From Streptomyces rimosus subsp. rimosus (GTDB taxonomy: Bacteria; Actinomycetota; Actinomycetes; Streptomycetales; Streptomycetaceae): DNA of 64,000 bases. The translations under genes and the position numbers were made by a program. Location of the stretch: assembly GCF_000720725.1 (NCBI RefSeq), contig NZ_JOCQ01000038.1, positions 1 through 64,000 of the forward strand. Direction: 5' to 3'. How positions within the stretch are numbered: position 1 is the stretch's first letter; every line of letters starts with the position of its first letter. Of the stretch, positions 28,394 through 36,934 are shown piece after piece. Under the pieces are notes generated by a model, which was not told where the DNA came from, ran no database searches, and worked only from the letters and a program-made list of their open reading frames with translations.

Positions 28394-28757
28394 TGAACGA
28401 AGCCACACGGCTCACCTCCGCTCGCGCGGAGAGACACGACCACCTGGATGATGCGATGCTCTGCGCGGCCGCCGCCACCGCCGACCTTGACGATCCGGCC
28501 GACGTCGATGCCCTACGCGCCCAGATGGGTGCCGAAGTCCGGAAGGAGATCCACCACGCCTCGGCCCCGTCCTGCTCGCCCGCATCCCCGAGGCCGACGC
28601 CGAGGTTCGCATGGCTTACGAGGCGACGCTGCGTGCCCGGCACCGCTACCCGACCCGCGAGGCCACGAAAGCTGACGCGGTTCAGGCTGCCCAGCAGGCC
28701 CGGCACGCCACCGCGCGCCGCCTGTTCAAGACCCGTACCCAGGTCCTGCGCCAGTAG
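28394..28757 (+). pseudogene. Frameshifted hypothetical gene
   Basis: The first frame gives VNEATRLTSARAERHDHLDD and ADVDALRAQMGAEVRKEI. Near 28560 the coding signal moves to another frame, EVRMAYEATLRARHRYPTRE, ending LFKTRTQVLRQ at TAG 28757. No family was recognised. The following 430 bases up to the next ORF contain further Ala/Arg-rich relics (AGYRLALAAHTTAVRQ) with no start. Confidence 0.4.
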
Positions 28758-29188
28758 GCAGGCGCGGTCCGGGCGGCTCCCGGGCCAGCGGCCGGCACCG
28801 GACGCGTACGCGGCGGCCGCGGCACGGGTACGCGTCGCACAGCAGGCGCCCCGGCCCGCACCGGCTGCTGACGCTCCCGTGCGGACCCGGGAGACCGCCT
28901 CGGCCGGCTACCGGCTTGCCCTGGCCGCTCACACCACCGCGGTACGGCAGTCAACCGGCGCGGGGAACGTTCCCCGGTCGCCTTGGCGGTGTGGACGCCG
29001 GGTGTCACGAAGACGGGGCGCGTCCGACGGTGAGGGCAGCGCCGGGGGCTCTCATCTGCGGTGGTACACCCGGCGCCGTCGTGTGGCCCGTAGAGCATGG
29101 GCAGTCCGGACGGCGCAGGAACGGTGGAATCGGCCTCCGCGCGGCGTGGGCCGTGCTGAGGTGCTGCCAACGCGTGAAGAGGTGTGTG

Positions 29189-29554
29189 ATGCCAGAAATC
29201 TTGACGAAAGTGGATGACCGGACGCAGCAGGTGGTGTGCGCTGCGGCCGGTGGTGGGCTGCGCTCCGGGACGCAGCTCGCGGAGGTGGACTTGTGGGGTG
29301 TCCGGGTGGTGCTGTCCTATCGTCTTGATGAGGCCGAGCACGAACGCCGCATCCGGTCGCAGGCGGGCTCGGTGGACGAGCTGTGGGCGTTGAATGCGCT
29401 GCTGAAGCTGCCGATGGGCGAACCAGCCCCTGCCTCATTACTGAACGACTACGACACGGTCTGCTGCGCGACTGCCCTCCCGGGATGCTGCGGCGACGCG
29501 GGAGCACGGTGGAACGGCTGGCGGTGCTGCCGCTGTGGGTGGATCTGGCGGTAG
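29189..29554 (+). CDS. Hypothetical protein, probably truncated by a frameshift
   Basis: ATG 29189 with GAAGAGGTG upstream opens 121 codons. Residues 1-90 look like genuine protein (EVDLWGVRVVLSYRLDEAEH, SVDELWALNALLKLPMGEP, LLNDYDTV). The last 30 residues are Cys/Trp/Gly-rich and unlikely. In the neighbouring frame the sequence continues RDCPPGMLRRRGSTVERLAV, suggesting a shift near 29460. No family was recognised. Confidence 0.4.
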   Translation: MPEILTKVDDRTQQVVCAAAGGGLRSGTQLAEVDLWGVRVVLSYRLDEAEHERRIRSQAGSVDELWALNALLKLPMGEPAPASLLNDYDTVCCATALPGCCGDAGARWNGWRCCRCGWIWR

Positions 29555-29757
29555 TACCGGCGCTGAACAGCCTGGCCTCGGCCACCAACCCTACGCGCCG
29601 CAGGCGATCTGGCTGGACTGTCGTGGCCATTGGTCTGGAGGGTGACCTGGTATTCGGTGCGGCCGTCGGTGCGGTCCAGGCGTGGCGCCATGACGGGCGC
29701 GTACTTCCAGGTGCCGCCGTCGTAGGCATACAGGGCCGGCCGGTCGCCGGGCGGTCA
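29449..29757 (-). pseudogene. Fragment of an unknown gene on the minus strand
   Basis: After a stop at about 29757 the minus frame reads RPALYAYDGGTWKYAPVMAP and then RLDRTDGRTEYQVTLQTNGH before losing coding character. This beta-strand-like stretch is more protein-like than its surroundings but has no start or recognisable family. It overlaps the plus-strand ORF end. Confidence 0.25.
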
Positions 29758-29997
29758 GCACCACACCCGCGGCGCGGGTCCGTCCTCGGGCCGCCACGGC
29801 GGACCTGCTCGGGTGCGTCGATCTGCGCGCTCACGCCTTTCATGATGCGAGCGGGCACTGAGCTGAGGTCTGTGTCACGGCCTCGGTCCGCGCCTTCTTC
29901 CACTGCCTGAGCAGCCGTCGGCGGAGGCGGGACAGCAGGGGATGTCGAAGTTGATGGAAAGGCCCGGATCGAAAGGTCCGGGTCTTGCCGTGAGGCG

Positions 29998-30620
29998 GTG
30001 TCCGTAGTCGTCGAGCGGTCCACAACGTGGGCGGGTGGACACCTGCCTGTCGCCGCCACCGCCGTCATTGCCGTGCGCACCTCCACCGGCGCCCTGACCT
30101 TCCTGGTCATGGCCGCGCAACTGTCCCGCCCGTCGCTGTACCTGGACGGCTGGCAGGCGTTCGTGCGCCGCGCGAAGGACCTGCGCGCCGTACGCGGCAC
30201 CACGCAGGTCCGGCCGATGCCCCTGCCGAGATCCGCGCGGACAACGTCATCTGTACCTACCCCAGCGCCGCCCCCCGGGCGGTCGACGGCGCTGGCCGCA
30301 CCCTGCGGCGCGGCGAACTGGTCACCCTGGTCGGTGGGAGCACGGCTCGGGCAAGACCATCCTCGCCGCTCTGTTCACCGGGCTGCGTCTCGCGGGCACA
30401 GGCACGGTCATCTGAAACGGCACCGACCTGGCGACGGCGGACCCGCACAGTGGGGGTCCCGGGTCGGGCGCGTGCCGCAGGAGTTCACCCGCCGGCCCAC
30501 GGTCCTGCGCGCCAACCTCCACCTCGGCCAGCCCCTCCTGGGCGTCCCCGTCCTGCAAGCCTTGCCGGACGCCGGTGCGCCCCGGGGCGGGTGCAGGAGG
30601 TGCGCTGGCAGCAGTGCTGA
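29998..30620 (+). pseudogene. Broken ABC exporter (permease end plus ATPase N-terminus)
   Basis: The first frame (from about 30000) contains AVIAVRTSTGALTFLVMAAQ and LYLDGWQAFVRRA, like the last transmembrane helix and linker of a fused ABC exporter. A second frame gives ADNVICTYPSAAPRAVDGAG, the start of the nucleotide-binding domain. Another shift near 30345 is needed to read GSGKTILAALFTGLRLAGTG (Walker A) and RVGRVPQEFTRRPTVLRANL (Q-loop). The signature and Walker B are absent. At least three lesions; clearly non-functional. Confidence 0.6.
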
Positions 30621-30637
30621 CGCGGCGTGATCCTCTC

Positions 30638-30668
30638 AATAGAATACAGAGCTGTGCTGTATTCTATT
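30638..30668. promoter_or_regulatory. Palindromic operator upstream of the TetR gene
   Basis: AATAGAATACAG (30638-30649) and its exact reverse complement CTGTATTCTATT (30657-30668) flank a 7-base spacer. This AT-rich perfect palindrome lies in GC-rich DNA three bases before the GTG start of the TetR-family gene. It is the expected site for autorepression of the two-gene operon. Confidence 0.8.
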
Positions 30669-30671
30669 GTT

Positions 30672-31325
30672 GTGAACCCTGACAACGGTCCCGAAGGACG
30701 CGTCCCGGCCGTCTCGCCCCCGGCTCCGAAGGCCCCCGGCCGGCCACGCAGCCGGGAGGCGGACGAGGCAATCCTCGCGGCAGCGCTCGATCTGCTCATC
30801 GAGCGGGGCGCCGGCTTGGCCAGCATCGAGCAGGTGGCGCGCCGCGCCGAAGTCACCCGTGCCACCGTCTACCGGCGCTTTGCGACCCTGACCGAGCTGC
30901 TGGTGCGCGCGGTCGAATGGGAGTACCGGGACGTGAACTCCGGCTCGATGGACTGGCCGGACATCGACAGCATGGTGACGGCCTGGGCCGAGCACCTCGG
31001 CACGCCCCGCGCCCGAAGGCTGATGCGCCGCCTCTACGGCACGGTCGACGACCTGCCCGAACTGCTGCGCGCCTACCACAAGGCCTACGGCAGTCACCGC
31101 AGCCTTGCGGTACGCACCACCCTGGAGCGGGCCCGCGCGGCCGGGCAGCTTCCCCCGGACAGTGACCCGGAAATCCTTCAGCAACTGCTCAGCGGCGCGG
31201 CTTTGCAGCACCTCGCCGCGCACCCCGACACCACCGGCGCGCAAGAGGTCAAAGCGTACTTCCTCGCCGTCCTGGGACAGGTCGGGCTGTCGACCCCCAT
31301 ACACCAAGGGAGTACCGCACGATGA
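30672..31325 (+). CDS. TetR/AcrR family transcriptional regulator
   Basis: A 217-residue regulator. The N-terminal HTH runs over residues ~35-80 (AILAAALDLLIERGAGLASI, then VTRATVYRRFATLTELLVRA). The C-terminus is a helical ligand-binding domain of the TetR_C type. GTG 30672 is chosen over GTG 30627 because the earlier start would translate through a perfect operator palindrome. No ribosome site fits either start, so the mRNA may be leaderless. Its stop overlaps the ATG of the next gene (ATGA), forming an operon, so it probably controls itself and the PaaK-like gene. Confidence 0.9.
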   Translation: MNPDNGPEGRVPAVSPPAPKAPGRPRSREADEAILAAALDLLIERGAGLASIEQVARRAEVTRATVYRRFATLTELLVRAVEWEYRDVNSGSMDWPDIDSMVTAWAEHLGTPRARRLMRRLYGTVDDLPELLRAYHKAYGSHRSLAVRTTLERARAAGQLPPDSDPEILQQLLSGAALQHLAAHPDTTGAQEVKAYFLAVLGQVGLSTPIHQGSTAR

Positions 31326-32710
31326 CCGAGACCTTAACGTGGCTGGGACGCGACGCCCGCAGGGCTCGCAAGGCAGGCATGCCCGCCGTCATACGGCGGC
31401 AGCGCGACCGGTTGGCCGACATGGTCGCCCATGCCCGGGCCGCCTCCCCGTACTACCGCGACCTCTACCGCGGGCTGCCCGAGCGGGTGGAGGACCCGAC
31501 GCTGCTGCCGGTCACCGACAAGAAGCAACTGATGGGTCACTTCGACGACTGGGTGGCCGACCGCGCCATCACGTACGACAAGGTGCGCGCCTTCAGCGAC
31601 GACCCCGACCGGATCGGACAGCGCTTCCACGGGAAGTACATGGTGGCCACCACCTCGGGCACCAGCGGCCGACGCGGCCTCTTCGTCCTCGACGACCGGT
31701 ACATGGACGTGGGAGCCGCACTGACCTCCCGCGCGCTCGCCACGTGGCTGGGGCCCGCCGGCCTCCTCCGGGCAGCCGCGCGCAGCGGTCGCTTCGCCCA
31801 ACTCGTGGCCACCGGCGGGCACTACGTCGGCTTCGCCGCGTATTCCCGCACGCTCCAAGCGGGCGGGTGGCGCAGCAAGCTGATCAGGGCCTTCCCGGTG
31901 CACACGCCGATGGCGCAGCTGGTGGCCGCACTCAACGACTACCGCCCCGCCTTCGTCATCGGCTACGCCAGCACGATCAAGCTGCTCACCGCCGAGCAGG
32001 AAGCCGGCCGCCTGCGTATCGACCCGGTGCTCATCCAGCCGGCCGGCGAGACGATGACCACGGACGACACCGACAGGATCGCCCGTGCCTTCCGCACCAC
32101 GGTCCGTGCGATGTACAGCGCCACCGAATGCACCTACCTCAGTCACAGCTGCGCTCACGGCTGGTATCACGTCAACAGCGACTGGGCCGTGCTCGAACCG
32201 GTCGATGCCGATCACCGGCCCACCCCGCCCGGTCAGTTCTCGCACACCGTGCTGATCAGCAACCTCGCCAACCGCGTACAGCCGTTCCTGCGCTACGACC
32301 TCGGTGACAGCGTTCTGCTGCGGCCCGACCCGTGCCCGTGCGGCAACCCGCTGCCCGCGATCCGCGTGCGAGGGCGCGCAGGCGACATCCTCACCTTCCC
32401 CACCCGCTGCGGCGCCCCCGTACAGCTCGCCCCCCTGGCCTTCGGCACCCTCTTCGACCGCACTCCCGGCATCGAGCTGTTCCAGGTCGAGCAGACCGCC
32501 CCGTCGGCCCTGCGGGTACGTCTGCTGCCGGCCGCCGACGCCGACCCGGACCGCGTGTGGCAGAGCGCCCACCTGGAGCTGACCCGCCTCCTCGCCGACA
32601 ACGCACTCGAGCACGTCTCGGTCCAGCGTGCCGAGGAACCACCCCGGAAGACGGCCGGCGGCAAGTACCGAACCGTCATTCCATTCGGCCAGCCGGGCAC
32701 CCGGCCCTGA
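31322..32710 (+). CDS. Phenylacetate-CoA ligase (PaaK)-like adenylate-forming enzyme
   Basis: The 462-residue protein carries the AMP-binding P-loop TTSGTSGRRG (residues ~110-120), the acceptor motif YSATE near 265 and the YDLGD motif near 325. A PaaK-type small C-terminal domain follows, with conserved Lys in TAGGKYRT. It also has the CPCG zinc-like pair common in PaaK/CapK relatives. Such enzymes activate aryl or acyl acids as AMP esters, and some make CoA thioesters. It overlaps the upstream TetR gene by four bases. The substrate is unknown; no other catabolic genes follow. Confidence 0.85.
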   Translation: MTETLTWLGRDARRARKAGMPAVIRRQRDRLADMVAHARAASPYYRDLYRGLPERVEDPTLLPVTDKKQLMGHFDDWVADRAITYDKVRAFSDDPDRIGQRFHGKYMVATTSGTSGRRGLFVLDDRYMDVGAALTSRALATWLGPAGLLRAAARSGRFAQLVATGGHYVGFAAYSRTLQAGGWRSKLIRAFPVHTPMAQLVAALNDYRPAFVIGYASTIKLLTAEQEAGRLRIDPVLIQPAGETMTTDDTDRIARAFRTTVRAMYSATECTYLSHSCAHGWYHVNSDWAVLEPVDADHRPTPPGQFSHTVLISNLANRVQPFLRYDLGDSVLLRPDPCPCGNPLPAIRVRGRAGDILTFPTRCGAPVQLAPLAFGTLFDRTPGIELFQVEQTAPSALRVRLLPAADADPDRVWQSAHLELTRLLADNALEHVSVQRAEEPPRKTAGGKYRTVIPFGQPGTRP

Positions 32711-32847
32711 GTTTGTTCTTGAGGTGTCCCGTTGCGTTCGGGGAGGGCTTCGGGTCGTCTGACGGTTGTGTCCACGTCGGGGCGGGTGGCAGGGCGCCGG
32801 TTCTTCGGGCCGGGCCCGACGATCCGCGCCCGGGCCAGCGGCCGGGC

Positions 32848-33042
32848 CGTACGTATGCCGAACTGGCCGGTGGGCCGCTGGACAGTCTGCTGCTCGACGT
32901 CACCGGCTGGACGCCGGACGAGCTTGCTACAGGCGCCGCGCTGATGACGGAGCTCGGGCAGTTCGGCGCCGGCGGCCGGGCGCTGTACGATCCCCGGCCG
33001 GCAGACGCGGGCCGGTGGGACTGGGGCGGCGACATCCCCTGA
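32848..33042 (+). pseudogene. C-terminal fragment of a hypothetical gene
   Basis: The frame reads RTYAELAGGPLDSLLLDVTG followed by WTPDELATGAALMTELGQFG and ends DWGGDIP at TGA 33042. It is strongly protein-like, but no start or ribosome site precedes it, and sequence before 32848 is incoherent. It is probably the surviving end of a plasmid or mobile-element gene. Confidence 0.4.
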
Positions 33043-33137
33043 ACACCGGGCTGCTGTCCGGCACGTACGCATCAGCTGCGGCGGGCCTGCCCGAGGCGCC
33101 ATGGTGTCGAGCGGTGCGGCGCGGTACATGTACCGGC

Positions 33138-34157
33138 ATGGGCTTACGGCGGGTTCGGTGGGCCGCGGTGGTGGCGCGAGCACGGCAGATCGCGGTCGGC
33201 TACGGGGAGGGCAACTGCACGCTGCGCCAGCTGCACTACCGTCTGGTCGCCGAGGGCGTGATCGCGCATTCGCCGCCGATGTACCGCCGGCTGTCGGCGC
33301 GGTGCGCCGAGGCCCGGCGCCGGGGCGACTTCCCGGACCTGGTCGACACCCTGCGCGAGGTCCACGTCCCGTCCGCCTGGCCGGACGCCGGGACTTTCCT
33401 GCGCGAGGTGGCAGACCGGTTCGGCCTGGACCGTACGCAAGGCCAGCCGTGCGCGCTCTACCTCGCGGCCGAGAAGGACACGCTGCGCTCGCTGATGACC
33501 GGCTGGGTCGGGGAGCTGGGCATTTCGGTGCTGGTGGTGCGCGGCTTCGGCTCCCAGTCCTCCGTCGACGTCGTCCGGGCCCGCGCAGCCGGCGACGTGC
33601 GGGAACACCGGCTGCTGTTCGTCGGCGACTGCCATGCGTCGGGGGAGGACATCGAGCGCGACTTCGTCGCCCGCACCGGCTGCTGGTCCACGGTCGAACG
33701 CGTCGCCCTCACCTACGGGCAGGTCCTCGCCTACGACCTGCCTCCGGCGGAGGGCAAACGCGGCGATCCGCGCTGGCCGGCCTTCGCCCGCCGCCACGGC
33801 CTCGACCCCGCCCGCCCGGTGCAGTGGGAGGTCGAAGCCCTGGACCCACAGGAACTCAAGCGCCTGGTCCTCGCCGCCGCCGCACCCCACATCGACCGCA
33901 CAGCCCTGGCCCGCCAGATCGCGCGGGAAGCCGAACGGCGGCGCGCCCTGCGGCGCTTCGCCGGCAGTTGGCCGCACGGCTCCCGAGTCCCTGCTGAGCA
34001 GGCGGAGGAAGCTGGGGCAGCTGAGTCCACGGTGGCCTCTCCGGTGGTGCACGATCCCGCCGCGGTGGAGCGGTTCTGGACGGCGGAGCGGATGGGAGAT
34101 GCCGAGCCCTTGCCGATGCCGGAGTTCGATGAGGACGAGTACGACGGTCCGAGGTAG
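33138..34157 (+). CDS. Toprim-fold DNA-binding protein (Spo11/Topo VI-A-like)
   Basis: The 339-residue protein starts at ATG 33138. The N-terminus contains LRQLHYRLVAEGVI followed by YRRLSARCAEARRRGDFP, the winged-helix pattern ('LRQ.YYRLV..G.I....Y..L') of phage and plasmid Toprim proteins related to the TopoVI-A/Spo11 fold. The Toprim part has the Glu motif LYLAAEKDTLRSLM (~residue 115) and the acidic motif LFVGDCHASGEDIERD (~160). The C-terminus (~250-339) is charged. Function is unknown; relatives occur on mobile elements. It is alone, with a hairpin 217 bases downstream. Confidence 0.75.
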   Translation: MGLRRVRWAAVVARARQIAVGYGEGNCTLRQLHYRLVAEGVIAHSPPMYRRLSARCAEARRRGDFPDLVDTLREVHVPSAWPDAGTFLREVADRFGLDRTQGQPCALYLAAEKDTLRSLMTGWVGELGISVLVVRGFGSQSSVDVVRARAAGDVREHRLLFVGDCHASGEDIERDFVARTGCWSTVERVALTYGQVLAYDLPPAEGKRGDPRWPAFARRHGLDPARPVQWEVEALDPQELKRLVLAAAAPHIDRTALARQIAREAERRRALRRFAGSWPHGSRVPAEQAEEAGAAESTVASPVVHDPAAVERFWTAERMGDAEPLPMPEFDEDEYDGPR

Positions 34158-34373
34158 GCGTGCCGTGCTGGTGTCGGCACCGGCATCTGGACGCCGTTGG
34201 CCGGGCCCGCCGCGCCTCGCCCACCTTCCCTTGGCCATGGACGCCGGGCCCCAGGATCAGGCCGCTCACGCTGGCGGGCGCGGCTGGCCCGGGTGGAGCA
34301 ACCTTCGGTCTGGCACGCCGCGTCGTCCCGTCTTGCGGCAGGCTGGGCGCTACGAAGAACCATGGCCACTAGA

Positions 34374-34405
34374 GCGTTTCTGACGGCAAGAGCCGTCAGA
34401 AACGC
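34374..34405. terminator. Perfect 14-bp inverted repeat, hairpin
   Basis: GCGTTTCTGACGGC (34374-34387) and its exact complement (34392-34405) flank AAGA. It lies in the 337-base gap between the Toprim gene and the small Zn-ribbon gene and is the best terminator candidate for the former. No gene is seen in the rest of the gap. Confidence 0.65.
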
Positions 34406-34494
34406 CCTAGGCGGGTGGCAAGCGGTTTGGACGGAGCCGGTGCTCTTCCGCTCAGGGCGGTGCCAGTCGACGGCAGATGCTCGGGTTGGGAAGA

Positions 34495-34860
34495 ATGCTC
34501 GGCATGGGGATGCGGGAAGCACGGGCGGCGGAGCAGTGGCGCAAGGTGGGGACTTTCGGCACGATCACCGAAGGCGGGCAGCGTCTCTGCACGATCTGTG
34601 GCACACGCGTGCATTCCTACCAGTACCGTTTCCACCCACCCGAATCCTCGCTGTTCGAGCGGTGCATCGGGCTGGCCTGGTGTGCGGGCTGCCGGGTCTA
34701 CTGCGGATCGATGGTGCACGTCTCCCGCGAGACGGTCCTCGAGGACGCCCTCGCCTCGCTGCCCCGTGACCGATGCGAGCACCTGCAGCGAAGCGAGACC
34801 GCGTTGCTCGACTACCTGGACAGCAGGACACACGACAGCAGCGCACAGCCTGGACGATAA
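34495..34860 (+). CDS. Small Zn-ribbon-like hypothetical protein
   Basis: About 120 residues. Four in-frame ATGs (34477, 34495, 34504, 34510) make the start uncertain. A CxxC pair (LCTICG) and a second Cys group (ERCIGLAWCAGCRVYC) suggest a zinc ribbon. The block THVHSYQYRF-like RVHSYQYRFHPPESSLFERC is, from memory, shared with a conserved Streptomyces hypothetical family. No catalytic motif is present; the function is unknown. It converges with the HAD gene across a palindromic terminator. Confidence 0.65.
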   Translation: MLGMGMREARAAEQWRKVGTFGTITEGGQRLCTICGTRVHSYQYRFHPPESSLFERCIGLAWCAGCRVYCGSMVHVSRETVLEDALASLPRDRCEHLQRSETALLDYLDSRTHDSSAQPGR

Positions 34861-34975
34861 CCCCTTGAGAGTCTGTGTCGTCAGCGTCGTCGGCCGCCCC
34901 GTATTCCGGCCTGCCCCGCGTGCGCGCCGCGCCGCCTTGTTGCGTACGGCCGGGAGGTGTCGGAGCTCGTCCGAA

Positions 34976-35001
34976 GGTGGTCCCCGCGCGCGGGGACCAC
35001 C
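34976..35001. terminator. Bidirectional terminator between convergent genes
   Basis: A perfect 26-base palindrome, GGTGGTCCCCGCG plus its complement, ends two bases before the stop codon of the minus-strand HAD gene and 115 bases after the plus-strand gene. Confidence 0.7.
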
Positions 35002-35003
35002 CA

Positions 35004-35660
35004 TCAGGTGGCGGCGTTGGGCGGTTGTGGAGATAGGGGGAGTGCGAGGGCGGCGATGAGGCGGGTGACGGTTTCGTTCTGGGTGGTGGCCTGTAGAGCG
35101 GTGATGCCCAGTTCTCTGGCCGGAGGGAGGTTGACCGGGTTGTCGTCGACGAACAGGCAGTGCTGGGCTGGCAGGTCAAGGCGGTCCAGGGTGCGCTGGT
35201 AGATCCTGGGGTCGGGCTTGGCCAGGCCTTCTTGTTCGCTGATGACGTGCACGTCGAACAGGTCCCATACGCCGTAGTGCCGGTAGGGATCGAACGGGTC
35301 GAGGCCGAAGCTGTTGGACAGCAGTGCCAGCTTCAGCCCGGCCGCGCGGGCGGAGTGGGCGAGACTGAGCAGGGCGGTGGCCGGGCGGACGGCTCCCCAG
35401 GCCCGGCCCATCAGGTCGTGGTCCTCGGCCAGGCCGAGGAGGCGCGCGGTGCGCCGGTTCCACTCGTGCTGGGCTATCTCGCCGATCTCCAGGGCGCGGT
35501 ACAGGCGACGTCCCTCGGGGTGCTGTTCGAGGGTGTGTTCCCAGGCGCGGGCGGAAAGCCCCTCGGCCAGGCACCAGGCATCGTGGGCTTCGCGGATGCC
35601 GTCGGTCAGCACGCCGCCGAAGTCCAGGATCAGCGCCTGGTAGGGGAAGCGGTGGGGCAT
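35004..35660 (-). CDS. HAD-superfamily hydrolase (subfamily IA)
   Basis: A 218-residue HAD hydrolase. Motif I is LILDFGGVLTD at residues ~10-20, with Gly in place of the usual second Asp. A helical cap follows. Motif II is LLSNSFG (~118), motif III Lys is GLAKPDPRIY (~153) and motif IV is CLFVDDNPVN (~177). Replacement of the DxD second Asp is seen in epoxide-hydrolase-N/YihX-like members, so phosphatase activity is probable but not certain. ATG 35660 is preferred; the longer open frame 5' is not coding-like. Confidence 0.85.
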   Translation of the reverse strand: MPHRFPYQALILDFGGVLTDGIREAHDAWCLAEGLSARAWEHTLEQHPEGRRLYRALEIGEIAQHEWNRRTARLLGLAEDHDLMGRAWGAVRPATALLSLAHSARAAGLKLALLSNSFGLDPFDPYRHYGVWDLFDVHVISEQEGLAKPDPRIYQRTLDRLDLPAQHCLFVDDNPVNLPPARELGITALQATTQNETVTRLIAALALPLSPQPPNAAT

Positions 35661-35984
35661 GGCGGTCTCCGTTCTTCGTCCGTCAGATCCCGCACCAGTC
35701 AGCCGGGCGGCGTGGCTGGCTGCCCTGGCCGGCATGGGCGGGTGGGGTGCGAATGCGGTCGTGGTGACGAGGCCGGCGACCCGCTGTGTGAGCTGAGGAC
35801 TGTGGTCGTACGGTACGCGCCCGTGCGACCGTGGAGCGGCGTCTGTGTGCAGGTCCATCGTGGCGGGACGAAGCTGCACCAGTCACCACCGACTGGAGGA
35901 GGGGTTCGTGAGCGGGGCCTGACGCAAATGCCGGGTAGAGGTCGCGACCGCGCTTGAACAACCCGCACGCGCGGGGACCACATC

Positions 35985-36479
35985 GACGGTGGCGGGCGGG
36001 CGGGCTGTGCGAGGCGTGCGGCTACCGGCGCCGGTCCGACGTCGTGATCACCGAAGCCGAGCTGGTTGCGGCCACCTGATCCGCCGGCCTGACCGACCCG
36101 GGCAATGTCGTTGCCGTCACTGATCAGGGCCGCGTGTCGCTGAGCACCAGCATTGAGGCCGCTCGCCAGCAGCTCCTGGAGTTGGAGGAGCCGGGCGAGC
36201 TGGAGGCGGCCCCGGCAGCGGCGGCATTCGCGCTCGCCTTCAGCGCCCTCCATGTCGTGCAGCAGGTCCTGCCGGGGTACCGCAGCAGCGCTCTCGCGCG
36301 CCAGGGCCGGACCGAGGAAGCCAAGGCGGAAGGCGCAGCGGGTGTACAAGACCGAGCAGGCCGCAGTCTGGGCCGAGACGGCCGCGGCCGCGCTGTGGGA
36401 GTACCGGCTGCCCGAGCTCGCCGCGTGCCTGCTGGACGACGACATTCCCGTCTGCCGACGGGCTGTCGCTCGCCGCTGA
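35985..36479 (+). pseudogene. Decayed copy 2 of the repeated Zn-finger-like hypothetical gene
   Basis: The frame reads CEACGYRRRSDVVITEAELV, meets a TGA near 36078 where copy 1 has Trp, and continues VSLSTSIEAARQQLLELEEP and LPGYRSSALARQGRTEEAKA. It then shifts near 36330 to RVYKTEQAAVWAETAAAALW and ends at TGA 36479. Blocks match copy 1 at 9740-10150 in order. This is the fullest copy and shows that the intact product would be about 180 residues with a possible CxxC zinc site. Confidence 0.6.
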
Positions 36480-36542
36480 GGCGGCACCAACCGATATGAG
36501 ACAGCACATCTGCTGTGGTCGGGTAGGTTCACCGGGAGGAAC

Positions 36543-36689
36543 AATGAGGTGGCCCGCCTCTCCCCGTTCGTACGGCACCACGTCAACATGCTCGGCCGGT
36601 ACTCGTTCCAGCTCCCCGAACTGACGGGCGGCCTGCGACCGCTGCGCGACCCGGGCTCGGCCGAAGAGGTGTCACCCCGGTGCGGGTGA
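36543..36689 (+). pseudogene. C-terminal remnant of a Tn3-family transposase
   Basis: The frame reads NEVARLSPFVRHHVNMLGRY followed by SFQLPELTGGLRPLRDP, the highly conserved C-terminal end of Streptomyces Tn3-family TnpA ('DVARLSPF.R.HIN.LGRYSF'). Upstream codons do not match TnpA, so only the last ~40 residues survive. The remaining 245 bases before the minus-strand monooxygenase gene show no gene. Confidence 0.75.
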
Positions 36690-36934
36690 CCGCCACTGCC
36701 AGGGCTGTCCCGGCGGTGGCGTTTGCACTGGTCACCGGCTCGTAGGGTGCCGGGAGCAGTAACGCCGGTGGAGGGCGTGGCGGCTATGCGTAGCGGCGAG
36801 GGCGGTAGGCGGCCGGCGAGGGTTCCGGGCTGCTGCGGGACCGGGCAGGGGTGCGGGCGGCCGCCACACCGGGTGGGTGCGGCGGCCGTGGGTGGCATCG
36901 GCTCGTGGTTCGAGTCAGTCAGCAGAGCGGCGGA

